This document shows, piece after piece, positions 8,226-15,645 of a stretch of 64,000 nucleotides of DNA. The position numbers and the translations under genes are program-made. Each line of letters begins with the position of its first letter. Positions within the stretch are counted from its first letter, which is position 1. This stretch comes from Verticiella sediminum (GTDB taxonomy: Bacteria; Pseudomonadota; Gammaproteobacteria; Burkholderiales; Burkholderiaceae_B): the NCBI RefSeq assembly GCF_007558815.1, contig NZ_VLTJ01000039.1, positions 558,001 to 622,000 of the forward strand, given 5' to 3'. The notes beneath the pieces were generated by a model. That model did no database searches. It saw nothing but the letters and a program-made list of their open reading frames with translations, and was not told where the DNA came from.

Positions 8226-8948
8226 ATGACAGACTCGGCCGACACGCTGTCGACGCACACATCCTCCAGCCCCGCAACGGGCGCCACGCTCAATCTGGGC
8301 GCCATGCATTCGCCGCTGTTCGCCCTGGTGACGGACAGGCTGCGCGAGCGCATTCTCAAGGGCGAATACACCTCGGGTACCCGCCTGGTCGAGGGCAAGC
8401 TGTCCGCCGAACTGGGCGTTTCGCGCATCCCGGTGCGCGAGGCGCTGCGCGTGCTGGCGGCCGAAGGGCTGGTGCATATCGAACCGCGCAGGGGCGCCTC
8501 GGTGGCCAAGCTCTCGCCGAACATCGCCAGCGAGATCGTCGAGGTGCGGGCCACGCTCGAAGGCTTGAACGCCAAGCTGGCTGCCCAGCGGCGCGACCCC
8601 ACGCTGATCGCCGAGATCAAGAAAGTGCTGGAAGAGGGCGCGCGCGCGGCGGCGGCCGGAGACACCGAGCAGTTCCTGCGGCTCAATGCGCGTTTCCATG
8701 AATTGCTGGGCAATATCGCCGCCAACAGCGTGCTGCAGGACATCATGCGTTCGCTGCGCGAGCGTACCGACCGCCTGTTCGCTCCTTACAACGTCGTGCG
8801 TGCGCGCCAGAACTGGGAAGAGCATGCCCAGATTCTGCAGGCGGTGATCGACGGCGACGCCGACCTGGCCGCCTTGCTGGCGACGCGCCACGTGCACAAC
8901 GCGGCCAGCGCGGTGGAGCCCACCGCTAGGCCCGACGCGCCCGGCTGA
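8226..8948 (+). CDS. GntR family (FCD) transcriptional regulator
   Basis: This 240-residue regulator has an N-terminal winged helix (about residues 35-105, with LVEGKLSAELGVSRIPVREA as the recognition region) and an all-helical FCD ligand domain (about 115-225). Histidines in NARFHELLG and the late ATRHVHNA, with an upstream acidic residue, fit the metal or ligand pocket of FCD proteins. Such regulators usually repress catabolic operons until a carboxylate inducer binds. An unusually long 30-residue polar N-terminus precedes the DNA-binding domain. It follows the reductase by 74 bases behind its own operator. It is the probable controller of all five GAATATWGTATACC sites; that link is inferred from position and motif sharing. 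Confidence 0.9.
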   Translation: MTDSADTLSTHTSSSPATGATLNLGAMHSPLFALVTDRLRERILKGEYTSGTRLVEGKLSAELGVSRIPVREALRVLAAEGLVHIEPRRGASVAKLSPNIASEIVEVRATLEGLNAKLAAQRRDPTLIAEIKKVLEEGARAAAAGDTEQFLRLNARFHELLGNIAANSVLQDIMRSLRERTDRLFAPYNVVRARQNWEEHAQILQAVIDGDADLAALLATRHVHNAASAVEPTARPDAPG

Positions 8949-8970
8949 GCGCGGCGCCGCGGGTCTGCAC

Positions 8971-9000
8971 CAGGGCCGCCGCGTGCGGCCCTGTGTTTTG
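8971..9000 (+). terminator. rho-independent terminator after GntR gene
   Basis: A perfect 9-base-pair stem (CAGGGCCGC with GCGGCCCTG) with a 5-base loop is followed by TGTTTTG-type sequence, 22 bases after the GntR stop. The T-run is short but the stem is strong. Confidence 0.6.
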
Positions 9001-9134
9001 GCCGGCACGATGAAGCTAGCAAAGTTGCGGCGGCTCGGGCGGCTTGGGCGGCTCGCCGCGGCTGAGTCGCGCTGCCATCATGCACCGACGCGGTGCAAAC
9101 CCCCTATGTTGGGCGCCGATATGGCGCGGCGGAA

Positions 9135-9164
9135 TGGCACGCTGCACCATGAAGTTGCTATAAT
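9135..9164 (+). promoter_or_regulatory. promoter for the small protein at 9197
   Basis: A perfect -10 hexamer TATAAT lies at 9159-9164. A weak -35 candidate (TGGCAC, 9135-9140) stands 18 bases before it. Transcription would start near 9171, about 26 bases before the ATG. Confidence 0.5.
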
Positions 9165-9196
9165 AATGCTCAAGGTTAGATCAATTAGGGGAAACC

Positions 9197-9373
9197 ATGA
9201 TGTCGATCGACAAGACTTACTTCGATCAGCGCGTCGGTGAGCAGCTCCTGACGCATTTTGCGCGCCGCAACGAAGTGCGCCGCACCACGCCGCTGTTTCC
9301 GTTCAATCTCTTTGACGCCATGCGCTCCGAGAAGCATCCCGCGCAGGCCGGCGCCGAACCGAGTCGCGCCTGA
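9197..9373 (+). CDS. small orphan protein, 58 residues
   Basis: I do not recognise this 58-residue protein. It has its own likely promoter (TATAAT at 9159), the ribosome-binding site AGGGGA 4 bases before the ATG, and a strong terminator 48 bases after the stop, so it looks like a monocistronic gene. The sequence begins MMSIDKTYFDQRVGEQLL, continues with a basic stretch (ARRNEVRR) and a short aromatic patch (LFPFNLF), and ends in an Ala/Pro-rich tail. No signal peptide or membrane segment is visible. The transcript might also act as a regulatory RNA. I trust the gene call more than any function. Confidence 0.6.
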   Translation: MMSIDKTYFDQRVGEQLLTHFARRNEVRRTTPLFPFNLFDAMRSEKHPAQAGAEPSRA

Positions 9374-9420
9374 TGCGCGCCGCGTAGGAGCACGGCCAGC
9401 CTCTCGCTCTGGCTGATGAG

Positions 9421-9453
9421 CCCCGCATTTTCCGGAATGCGGGGTTTTGTTTT
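9421..9453 (+). terminator. rho-independent terminator
   Basis: A perfect 9-base-pair stem CCCCGCATT/AATGCGGGG with a 6-base loop is followed by TTTTGTTTTTT. It ends the small gene at 9197 and lies 43 bases from the convergent zur stop. Confidence 0.9.
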
Positions 9454-9495
9454 TTGCCTTGCGGGAGGTCTCAGCCCGGCAGCGGCTGCCGGACC

Positions 9496-10005
9496 TCAGT
9501 GCGCATGCTGGTGGGTGTGCGCGTCCTCGCGCTGCGAGGCCTGGCAATTCTTGCACAGGGCCTTGACCTCCATTTCGCCGCCCGAGAGCTTGAAGCCCGC
9601 CTTGTCGATACGGTCGGCCAGGCGCTTGCGCACCACGTCGTCGTGGATCTCGGCCACGGCGCCGCAGCCCGTGCATACGACCAGCAGGTTGTGCGGTGCG
9701 CCGTCGGCATCGCCACAGGCGATGAAGGTGTTGAGCGTATCGACCCGGTGCACCAGCCCTTCCTCGAGCAGGAAGTCGAGCGCGCGATACACCGTGGGCG
9801 GCGTGGCGTTCGGATGAATGGCGCGGATCTCGTCCAGCAGCTCGTAGGCCTTCAGGCTGCGCTGGTGGCGCAGCAGCAGTTCCAGCACCTTGCGGCGGAT
9901 GGGGGTGAAGCGGCGGCCGCGGCGCGCGCACAGGGCTTCGGCGACGGCGAGCGCGTCGTCGACGCGATGCGGGCTGCAGGAGGCGGAGGTTTCAGTGGCG
10001 GGCAT
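9496..10005 (-). CDS. zur: Zur, zinc uptake regulator (Fur family)
   Basis: This 169-residue Fur-family repressor has a winged helix (about 30-85, with KAYELLDEIR and PPTVYRALDFL) followed by a dimerisation domain. Two CxxC pairs, C111/C114 and C151/C154, form the structural zinc site, and the protein ends in a His-rich tail (HTHQHAH). Histidines and a cysteine near HRVDTLNTFIACGD suit the regulatory zinc site of Zur. Zur with zinc represses uptake genes. The neighbouring leftward genes encode a ZrgA-type zinc system with a Zur-box-like sequence upstream, which favours Zur over Fur or PerR. It is 78 bases after the DUF3299 gene in the same direction and may be the last gene of that operon, giving feedback. 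Confidence 0.9.
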   Translation of the reverse strand: MPATETSASCSPHRVDDALAVAEALCARRGRRFTPIRRKVLELLLRHQRSLKAYELLDEIRAIHPNATPPTVYRALDFLLEEGLVHRVDTLNTFIACGDADGAPHNLLVVCTGCGAVAEIHDDVVRKRLADRIDKAGFKLSGGEMEVKALCKNCQASQREDAHTHQHAH

Positions 10006-10083
10006 GGCAGAGGAAAACGCAGCGTTGGGGGCACGATAGCAGGCCGCCCCAGCGAGAGCAAACGCGCCGCCGGCCCCGGTTCC

Positions 10084-10578
10084 CTACATATAGGGGCGCA
10101 CCTGCTCCGCTTCAAAGCTGTAGGACGCCGCGGCCACGTCGTTCTGCGTGGCGCGCACGTGCATCGTGCCCTCGATCCAGTAGGGGTTCCAGATCTCCAC
10201 GTTCGGCACCGGCTCGGCTGGCTTGACCCACACGATCTGGTTGCCCGGCGGAGGCGGGACGTGAATGCAGGCCCCGTAGTAGGGCACCAGGAAGAATTCC
10301 GTCACCCGGTTCTTGTCGTCCGAGCTGAGCGGAACGATGTAGCCCGGCAGCTTGCCGCGCACGCCGTCCATCGTGGCGACCGTGCGCGAACTGCCGATGG
10401 GCTCGGCCGGGATATCGCTGTTGTGGTCGATTTCGATGTCGGCCATTTTTTCGAGTTCGGCCAGCTCGTCGGGCGGGATCATGTCCAGCCAGTCGATCTC
10501 GCGCAGCTCGGCCGCCCCGGCATGAGGCGCGAGCAGGCAGGCGCAGGCCAGCAGCAAAAGGCGTAGGTGTTTGAGCAT
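10084..10578 (-). CDS. DUF3299 periplasmic protein of the Zrg zinc system
   Basis: This 164-residue secreted protein starts with a signal peptide (MLKHLRLLLLACACLLAPHAG region, cleavage expected after Ala-Gly-Ala). The mature part carries the conserved FFLVPYYGACIHVPPPP segment of DUF3299, with one cysteine and one histidine that could bind metal. Proteins of this family accompany ZrgA and a lipoprotein-exporter-like ABC pair in zinc-regulated loci such as the Vibrio zrg cluster. Here it follows the permease by 21 bases. It probably acts in the periplasm in zinc handling; the molecular job is not known to me. Confidence 0.85.
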   Translation of the reverse strand: MLKHLRLLLLACACLLAPHAGAAELREIDWLDMIPPDELAELEKMADIEIDHNSDIPAEPIGSSRTVATMDGVRGKLPGYIVPLSSDDKNRVTEFFLVPYYGACIHVPPPPGNQIVWVKPAEPVPNVEIWNPYWIEGTMHVRATQNDVAAASYSFEAEQVRPYM

Positions 10579-10599
10579 CGGAACTCCGTCGGATGAGGA

Positions 10600-11862
10600 T
10601 CAGGTGCGTACGCTGACGCCGTCGGCGACCGAACGCCGGTAGGCGAGCCATGCCGGCAGGCAGGCCGCGACGAGCGCGGCCGCCACGATACCACCCATCA
10701 GCCGCCATTCGCCGGAACTGGGCAGGGCCGGGCCGACGAGCAGGCCCAGTGTTGCCTGCACCCAGCCGGCCGCGCCCAGCAGGACGGCCTGCAGCAGCAG
10801 GTAGCCCAGCACCGTGCCGAGCACGGCCAGCCCCAGGGCTTCGCACAGCAGCAGCCCGGCGATGTGCCGCGGCCCGGCGCCCACTGCGCGCAGGATCGCC
10901 ATTTCGCGCCGGCGGGCGTCCAGCGTGGCGAGCAGGACGGCCAGCAGGCCGAGGATGCCGACCGCCACCATGCAGACCGCGGTTGCGGTCAGTGCGCGTT
11001 CGCCCGTGCGCAGCAGGCTCCAGAGCTGCTGCAGGGCGACGCCGGGCAGCATCGCGGTGAGCGGCTCGCTGCGCATGTCGTTGACGGCGCGCTGCACGTT
11101 GAAGACGGCGCGGCGGTTCTCCAGCCCGACGTAGAAGGCGGTGATGTTGCGCGGCTGCAGGCGCTGCGCGTCGAGCGAGTCCGGATCGGGCGCGCGCCCG
11201 ACGCGCGTGCCCGAGCGCCAGTTGATGTGGATGGCTTCGATGCCGGCCAGGCTCACGTACACGCCCTGGTCGATCGGCGTGCCGGTGGGCGCGAGAATGC
11301 CGGTCACCGTGAAGGGGCGGTCGTCGTGCAGTTGCGGATTGAGCGCCGCCGTCCCGTGGGCGAGCACAATGCGTTCGTCCACCGCGTAGCCGAGCGTGCG
11401 CGCCACATCGGCGCCGAGCACCGCATCGAAAATGCCCGAGAACGGCTTGCCGTGTGCGAACTCGAGCCCGCGCTCGCCGCCGTAGCGCACGTGCCGGAAA
11501 TAGTCTTCGGTCGTGCCCACGACGCGATAGCCCCGGTGCGAGTCACCCAGCGAGATCGGCACCGTCCAGGCGACGTCGGGGCGTTGCGCGATCTCCTGGT
11601 AGCTCTGCCAGGAGAGGTTGTTGGTGGCGTCGCCCAGCCGGAATACCGAGTAGAGCATCAGTTGCACGGGATGCGAGCGCGCACCGACGATCAGGTCGAT
11701 GCCGGCGACCGTGCGCAGAAAGGACGTGCGCGCGTCCTGGCGCAGGCGCTCGACGCCCAGCAGCAGGGCCGCGCTCAAGGCGATGCACACGAGCGCGATC
11801 AGCGCGGTATAGCGCCGGGCCCAGAGACTGGCGAAGGCAATGCGGGGCAGGGCAGCGGTCAT
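10600..11862 (-). CDS. ABC transporter permease, FtsX/MacB type (Zrg system)
   Basis: This 420-residue membrane protein has one N-terminal transmembrane helix (about 18-40), a large periplasmic domain, and three C-terminal helices (about 275-400), the FtsX/MacB/LolC layout. The C-terminal ARRREMAILRAVGAGPRHI is the typical FtsX-domain coupling segment. The ATG at 11862 overlaps the ATPase stop by four bases (ATGA), which fixes the start; the frame upstream of it lies inside the ATPase gene. Such mechanotransmission-type transporters move lipoproteins or act on periplasmic partners rather than import ions through a channel, so how it serves zinc uptake with ZrgA is open. Confidence 0.88.
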   Translation of the reverse strand: MTAALPRIAFASLWARRYTALIALVCIALSAALLLGVERLRQDARTSFLRTVAGIDLIVGARSHPVQLMLYSVFRLGDATNNLSWQSYQEIAQRPDVAWTVPISLGDSHRGYRVVGTTEDYFRHVRYGGERGLEFAHGKPFSGIFDAVLGADVARTLGYAVDERIVLAHGTAALNPQLHDDRPFTVTGILAPTGTPIDQGVYVSLAGIEAIHINWRSGTRVGRAPDPDSLDAQRLQPRNITAFYVGLENRRAVFNVQRAVNDMRSEPLTAMLPGVALQQLWSLLRTGERALTATAVCMVAVGILGLLAVLLATLDARRREMAILRAVGAGPRHIAGLLLCEALGLAVLGTVLGYLLLQAVLLGAAGWVQATLGLLVGPALPSSGEWRLMGGIVAAALVAACLPAWLAYRRSVADGVSVRT

Positions 11863-12563
11863 GCGGGAAGCGGCGCCGGATGGGCGCGATTGAGCTCGGG
11901 CAGGGATTCGACGCGCAGAAATCGGCTGGCCAGGCGCTGATCGTGGCTGACGAAGAGCAGGGCGGCGCCGGTGGCGGCGCATTGCTCGAACAACAGGTCG
12001 ATGAAGGCCTGCTGGGCCGCGGCGTCCAGGGCGGAGGTCGGTTCGTCGGCGAGGACAAGCTCGGGGCTGCCGATCAGGGCGCGGGCGGCGGCCACGCGCT
12101 GCTGCTGGCCGACGGACAGCGTGCCGGCCGCGCGGCCGTGCAACCGGCGGTCCAGGCCCAGGCGTTCGAGCAGGGCCTGCGCGGCGGCGAGCGGTGAGCC
12201 TACGGCTCGGCTTGCCTGGGCCGCGCGGCGCGCCGAGAAGCGGCAGGGCAGCAGAACGTTCTCGCGCACGCTCAGAAAGGGCAATAGATTGAACTGCTGG
12301 AAGATCAACCCGAGGTGATCGCCACGCAGGCGGTCCCGACGCCCGCGCGCCAGTCCCGTGAGGGCCTGGCCGGCGATCTCGATGCGGCCGGCTCCGGGCG
12401 TCAGCGTGCCGGCGAGCAGATTGATGAGCGTGCTCTTGCCGCAGCCGCTCGGGCCGTGCAGGAACACCGACTCGCCGGCGTCCAGTGCGAAGGAGGGCAG
12501 GTCGATGAGCTGCGGCCCGCCACGATAGGCGAACCGGAGCGCTGTGGCGGACACGACCGGCAT
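11859..12563 (-). CDS. ABC transporter ATP-binding protein (Zrg system)
   Basis: This 234-residue ATPase of the MacB/LolD class powers the permease encoded downstream. The Walker A is GPSGCGKST, the signature is LSVGQQQRV (first position of the usual LSGGQ changed to LSVGQ), and the Walker B is LVLADEPTSALD. It starts 5 bases after the zrgA stop and its own stop overlaps the permease start. Together with its neighbours it forms a zrgA-ATPase-permease-DUF3299 operon likely repressed by Zur. Confidence 0.92.
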   Translation of the reverse strand: MPVVSATALRFAYRGGPQLIDLPSFALDAGESVFLHGPSGCGKSTLINLLAGTLTPGAGRIEIAGQALTGLARGRRDRLRGDHLGLIFQQFNLLPFLSVRENVLLPCRFSARRAAQASRAVGSPLAAAQALLERLGLDRRLHGRAAGTLSVGQQQRVAAARALIGSPELVLADEPTSALDAAAQQAFIDLLFEQCAATGAALLFVSHDQRLASRFLRVESLPELNRAHPAPLPA

Positions 12564-12567
12564 GGAA

Positions 12568-13179
12568 TCAGGGCAGTTGCAGCGTCGTCTGCGCCGGGGT
12601 GGCCACGCCGCCGCTCTGTCCGCTCGGGGTCACGGCTTGCCAGCGCAGTTCCGTGGTCTGGGGGAAGGCCTTGAAGACACCGAGGGCGAGCGAGGGCGGA
12701 ATCGCGTCCGGGCACTCGAAGCGGTAGGTGGCCTCCCAGTCGGTGTGGCCATGGTCGTCGTGATCGTGGTGATCCTCGTCGCCGTGCGCCGTCTTCGCGT
12801 CGGCGGCGCCGTGCGCGTGCGCGTCCTTCGCATGGCCGTGATCATGGTCATGGTCATGGTCGTGATCGTGGTCATGGTCGCCGTCGGGAGCGTCCACCTC
12901 GACCGACACCTTGCAGGCGGCGAGGCCGCCGAAAAGCGCGGCACCGTCCTGCAGGCTGGCGCGCGTGGCGGCCAGCGCCTCTCGCTCGGCAGCCGTCTGT
13001 GCGGCATGCTCGAAGCCGACGAAGTTGTGCCCAGGGCCGGCCAGCACGATGTCGACGACGCGGCCCTCGATGGCGATGTCGAGGCGGCCGACGCCGTGTT
13101 CATGCGCATGCTGCTCATGGGCGGCAGCGACGGCGGGCAAGGCCAGGCAGAAAGCGAGCAGCGAACGGGACAGGGTCAT
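12568..13179 (-). CDS. zrgA: ZrgA family zinc-binding periplasmic protein (DUF2796)
   Basis: This 203-residue secreted protein binds zinc. A signal peptide (MTLSRSLLAFCLALPAVAAA) is followed by a His cluster (HEQHAHEHG) and, near residues 105-150, a long Asp-His repeat plus further His-rich stretches. The DUF2796 core (GRLDIAIEG, GPGHNFVGFEHA) is clear. I chose the ATG at 13179 because the signal peptide begins there; ATGs at 13200 and 13221 are in frame, but the latter lies in the Zur-box-like sequence. It is first in the operon. The His-rich segment may buffer or capture zinc in the periplasm for the ABC pair. Confidence 0.9.
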   Translation of the reverse strand: MTLSRSLLAFCLALPAVAAAHEQHAHEHGVGRLDIAIEGRVVDIVLAGPGHNFVGFEHAAQTAAEREALAATRASLQDGAALFGGLAACKVSVEVDAPDGDHDHDHDHDHDHDHGHAKDAHAHGAADAKTAHGDEDHHDHDDHGHTDWEATYRFECPDAIPPSLALGVFKAFPQTTELRWQAVTPSGQSGGVATPAQTTLQLP

Positions 13180-13201
13180 GGTGCAAAGCCGGAGGGTCAT
13201 G

Positions 13202-13224
13202 GATGCGAAATAATATAACATCTC
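13202..13224 (-). promoter_or_regulatory. Zur box upstream of zrgA operon
   Basis: The sequence contains ATAATATAACATCTC (plus strand, 13210-13224). This matches the right half and centre of the proteobacterial Zur consensus (ATANTATAACATTTC) at all but one position; the left arm is weaker. It lies 22 bases upstream of the zrgA start, where repressor would block transcription. Confidence 0.7.
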
Positions 13225-13278
13225 ACCATGTGCGGCCCAGCCGTGCGCCGGGCGTTACGATGCCCGGCGCGGCGCGTT

Positions 13279-14448
13279 CTAGGCGCTGAGCGGCTGGGTG
13301 TCGGCGCCGGCATGCTGTAGCTGCCCGCGGCCGGCACGCTTGGCGGCATAGAGGGCGGCGTCGGCGCGGGCAAGCAGTTGCGCCGCGCTTTCATGCGGGG
13401 CGGCGATGGCGGCGCCGGCGCTGTAGCCGTAACGGATGGTATGGCCGCCGCCGAGCACCGGCTGCGCGGCCAGCGTCTTGCGCAGGACACCATCGAACAG
13501 GGCCGCCGCGCCGAGCGGGGCGTCGGCGAGCAGCACAGCGAACTCCTCGCCGCCCATTCGCCCGACGGCGTCGTGTCCGCCCAGGCGCGAGCGCAGCAGC
13601 GTCACGAAGTGCACCAGCACAGCGTCGCCGCAGGCGTGCCCGTAAGTGTCGTTGATGCGTTTGAAATGATCGAGGTCCAGCAGCACCAATTGCAATGGGC
13701 GGGTGCCCGGCTGCTTCAGTTGGCGCTCCAGGCGCGTCATGAAGGCGCTACGCGCGTCGGCGCCGGTCAATCCGTCGCGATACGCGATGTTCTCAAGTTG
13801 CGAGATCAGCCGGTCGTGAGCCATCAGCATCAGGCTGACGACGAAGGCCGAGGTGCCGACCAGGCCGAGGGTTACGAAGGCCAGCGCCAGGCTGTTGGTG
13901 GGCGTGGTGGCGGGACGCACCGGATCGATGTAGAACGCGAAGGCCAGAGCGCGCGACAGGTTCAGCGCCAGCATGGCGGATGCGACCAACCAGCTCAGCA
14001 CGTACGGGTAGGCAGGCCGCTGGCGCGGCCAGTAGCGCCACACCGTCCACGTATAGGCCGCGCAGATGCCGCCGTGGATCAGCGAGTAGACGACCAGGCG
14101 TTCGCGCAGGTCGTCGTACACATAGAGGGAGACGCTGTTGTAGATGACGGAGGCGACGAGGACGGTGGCCATGACGCGCCAGGGCGCGCGCAGGCCGAAA
14201 AACTCGCGCGAACCGGCATACAGCATGAGCATGCCGGCAAGAAAGGCGGCGTTGGCCGTGATGATGCCCAGCACGCTGGGCAGATTGTCCTGCCCACCGT
14301 AGAGCAGCAGTCCGACAATGAGCAGCAGCCCGCCGCTCAGCCAGTGCCTGGCGCCGGGCAGGGGGTAGCGCATCAGCGAGCCCAACACGGCGGTCACGAT
14401 GAGGCACGTGAGGATGGGCAGCGCCATCGGGTTGAATAGCGTTTCCAT
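13279..14448 (-). CDS. membrane-bound GGDEF diguanylate cyclase
   Basis: This 389-residue protein has an N-terminal membrane module of about six to seven helices (residues 1-210) and a C-terminal GGDEF domain (about 225-380). The active-site motif is GGEEF in GRMGGEEFAVLL, with LDLDHFKRINDTYGH upstream, so it should make cyclic di-GMP from GTP. The RxxD inhibitory site normally just before GGDEF is replaced by GGHD, so product inhibition is probably lost. I start at the ATG at 14448; the frame is open to 14523, but the added residues are not membrane-like. It stands alone, and the signal sensed by the membrane part is unknown. Confidence 0.88.
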   Translation of the reverse strand: METLFNPMALPILTCLIVTAVLGSLMRYPLPGARHWLSGGLLLIVGLLLYGGQDNLPSVLGIITANAAFLAGMLMLYAGSREFFGLRAPWRVMATVLVASVIYNSVSLYVYDDLRERLVVYSLIHGGICAAYTWTVWRYWPRQRPAYPYVLSWLVASAMLALNLSRALAFAFYIDPVRPATTPTNSLALAFVTLGLVGTSAFVVSLMLMAHDRLISQLENIAYRDGLTGADARSAFMTRLERQLKQPGTRPLQLVLLDLDHFKRINDTYGHACGDAVLVHFVTLLRSRLGGHDAVGRMGGEEFAVLLADAPLGAAALFDGVLRKTLAAQPVLGGGHTIRYGYSAGAAIAAPHESAAQLLARADAALYAAKRAGRGQLQHAGADTQPLSA

Positions 14449-14809
14449 GCGGATGGGTTCTGGCGGGTCCGTCGCGCTGCGGTGCAGCGCCGCATTATGG
14501 TACGGAAAGTCGGCCAAGAGCACGGATGCGGGTACGGAAATTCACCCGGGAGCAGGGATGCGCTGTTGTGGAGTACCCATCGGCCGCTCCATCGGCCCCT
14601 CCGCGACTTGCCTGGTCCGCCCGAAGGACGACAGGCCAGCGCCGGCGTGCCGTGCATTTCGGCGCGCAGCCGGCTGCGTGGTGAGTACGGCCATCAGACG
14701 CAGCCCCGGGACGCAGGAGGCGAGCGCGTCCTGGCCGTCGGGAATCAGGGCCGCGATGTCGCGCGCATGCGAGCACCGCCGGCCACACGCTTGCGGCTGC
14801 GCCGGGCGC
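14449..14809. other. intergenic, no gene seen
   Basis: This 361-base stretch lies between the GGDEF gene and the SRAP-like gene. Open frames here are short, Arg/Ala-rich and lack ribosome-binding sites. I see no RNA gene, riboswitch or terminator with a T-run. It must hold the promoter of the GGDEF gene and the 3' end of the SRAP-like transcript. Confidence 0.5.
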
Positions 14810-15505
14810 TCAGCCTTCCACGTGGTGGGGCGGCGTAGCCGCGTCTTCGGGTGCGGGCAATGGCGCCGATTCGGTCTGCAGCGCCTGCCATTCGAAGGCG
14901 GGCGGGGGCAGCAGGAACTCCAGGGCCAGCAGGCGCGCGTGCTCGGGCGTGGTTTGCGGGTCGGCCCAGACACGGGCGTCCTCCTCGGCCAGCACCACTG
15001 GGCGATGTCCCTGGGCGTCGAGCAGGCCGTTGCCTTCCTGGGCCGAGATCAGGACCAGGCCGCTGCCGGCGCGCTTGCCGCGTCCGGGCCGCGCGTCGGT
15101 GATAGCCGCGGCGAACAGTGGAGCGCCGCGCGGGAGCTGGATGCGATACGGAATCGCGTTGCCAGCCTCGCCTTGCCATTCGAACCACGCGTCCAGCGGC
15201 ACGAGGCAGCGGCCTTCGCGCCAGGCACGGCGCAGCGCCGGCATGGCCAGCGCCGTCTCCACGCGTGCGTGCAGATAGTGGTCGGGACGGCGCTGGCTGT
15301 CCGTCGCCGGGGTGTAGCCCCAGGGCAGCCAGGCCATCGCCGGCGCGCCGTGGTCCAGGCGGTGGAGCACCCGGACTTTGTCGCCGGGTGAGAGTACGGG
15401 GTGATCCGGCGCCGCGTCCAGGATCGGGCGGGGTGACGGGTCGTTCCAGCCCAGGGCGTCGAGATAGCTGACGCCCAGGGATGATTGTGCGAGACGCATG
15501 CGCAT
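14810..15505 (-). CDS. SRAP (YedK/HMCES-like) family protein, catalytically degenerate
   Basis: This 231-residue protein belongs to the SOS-response-associated peptidase family, whose members crosslink to abasic sites in single-stranded DNA through Cys2. Family landmarks are visible: WGYTP, YLHARVET (78-84), RCLVPLDAWFEW (99-110) and HRPVVL (167-172). The catalytic set is mostly gone. The N-terminus is MRMRLAQ instead of MCGR, the INAR asparagine is histidine (H79) and the HDRMP histidine aligns with Q165; only E109 remains. GAGGAGG lies 6 bases before the ATG at 15505, so the missing cysteine is not a start-site error. It may bind DNA without crosslinking or do something else. It is divergent from the thioesterase gene. 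Confidence 0.82.
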   Translation of the reverse strand: MRMRLAQSSLGVSYLDALGWNDPSPRPILDAAPDHPVLSPGDKVRVLHRLDHGAPAMAWLPWGYTPATDSQRRPDHYLHARVETALAMPALRRAWREGRCLVPLDAWFEWQGEAGNAIPYRIQLPRGAPLFAAAITDARPGRGKRAGSGLVLISAQEGNGLLDAQGHRPVVLAEEDARVWADPQTTPEHARLLALEFLLPPPAFEWQALQTESAPLPAPEDAATPPHHVEG

Positions 15506-15645
15506 GGCAGTCCTCCTCGGGGTCGGGACCCACAAAGCAATCGCCGTGCCGCGCGGCATCGCGCGGGCGCTGCCGCTATGATGGAGGGCTGGCGCCGGTA
15601 TCCATGGCGCAGCCGGCGGCACAGCCGCCGGGATCAGGAGGAGCC

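Noticed and set aside
12735-12900. Short tandem CATGGTCATGGTCATGG-like repeats
   Set aside because: They are the Asp-His codon repeat inside zrgA read on the other strand, not a microsatellite or regulatory repeat.
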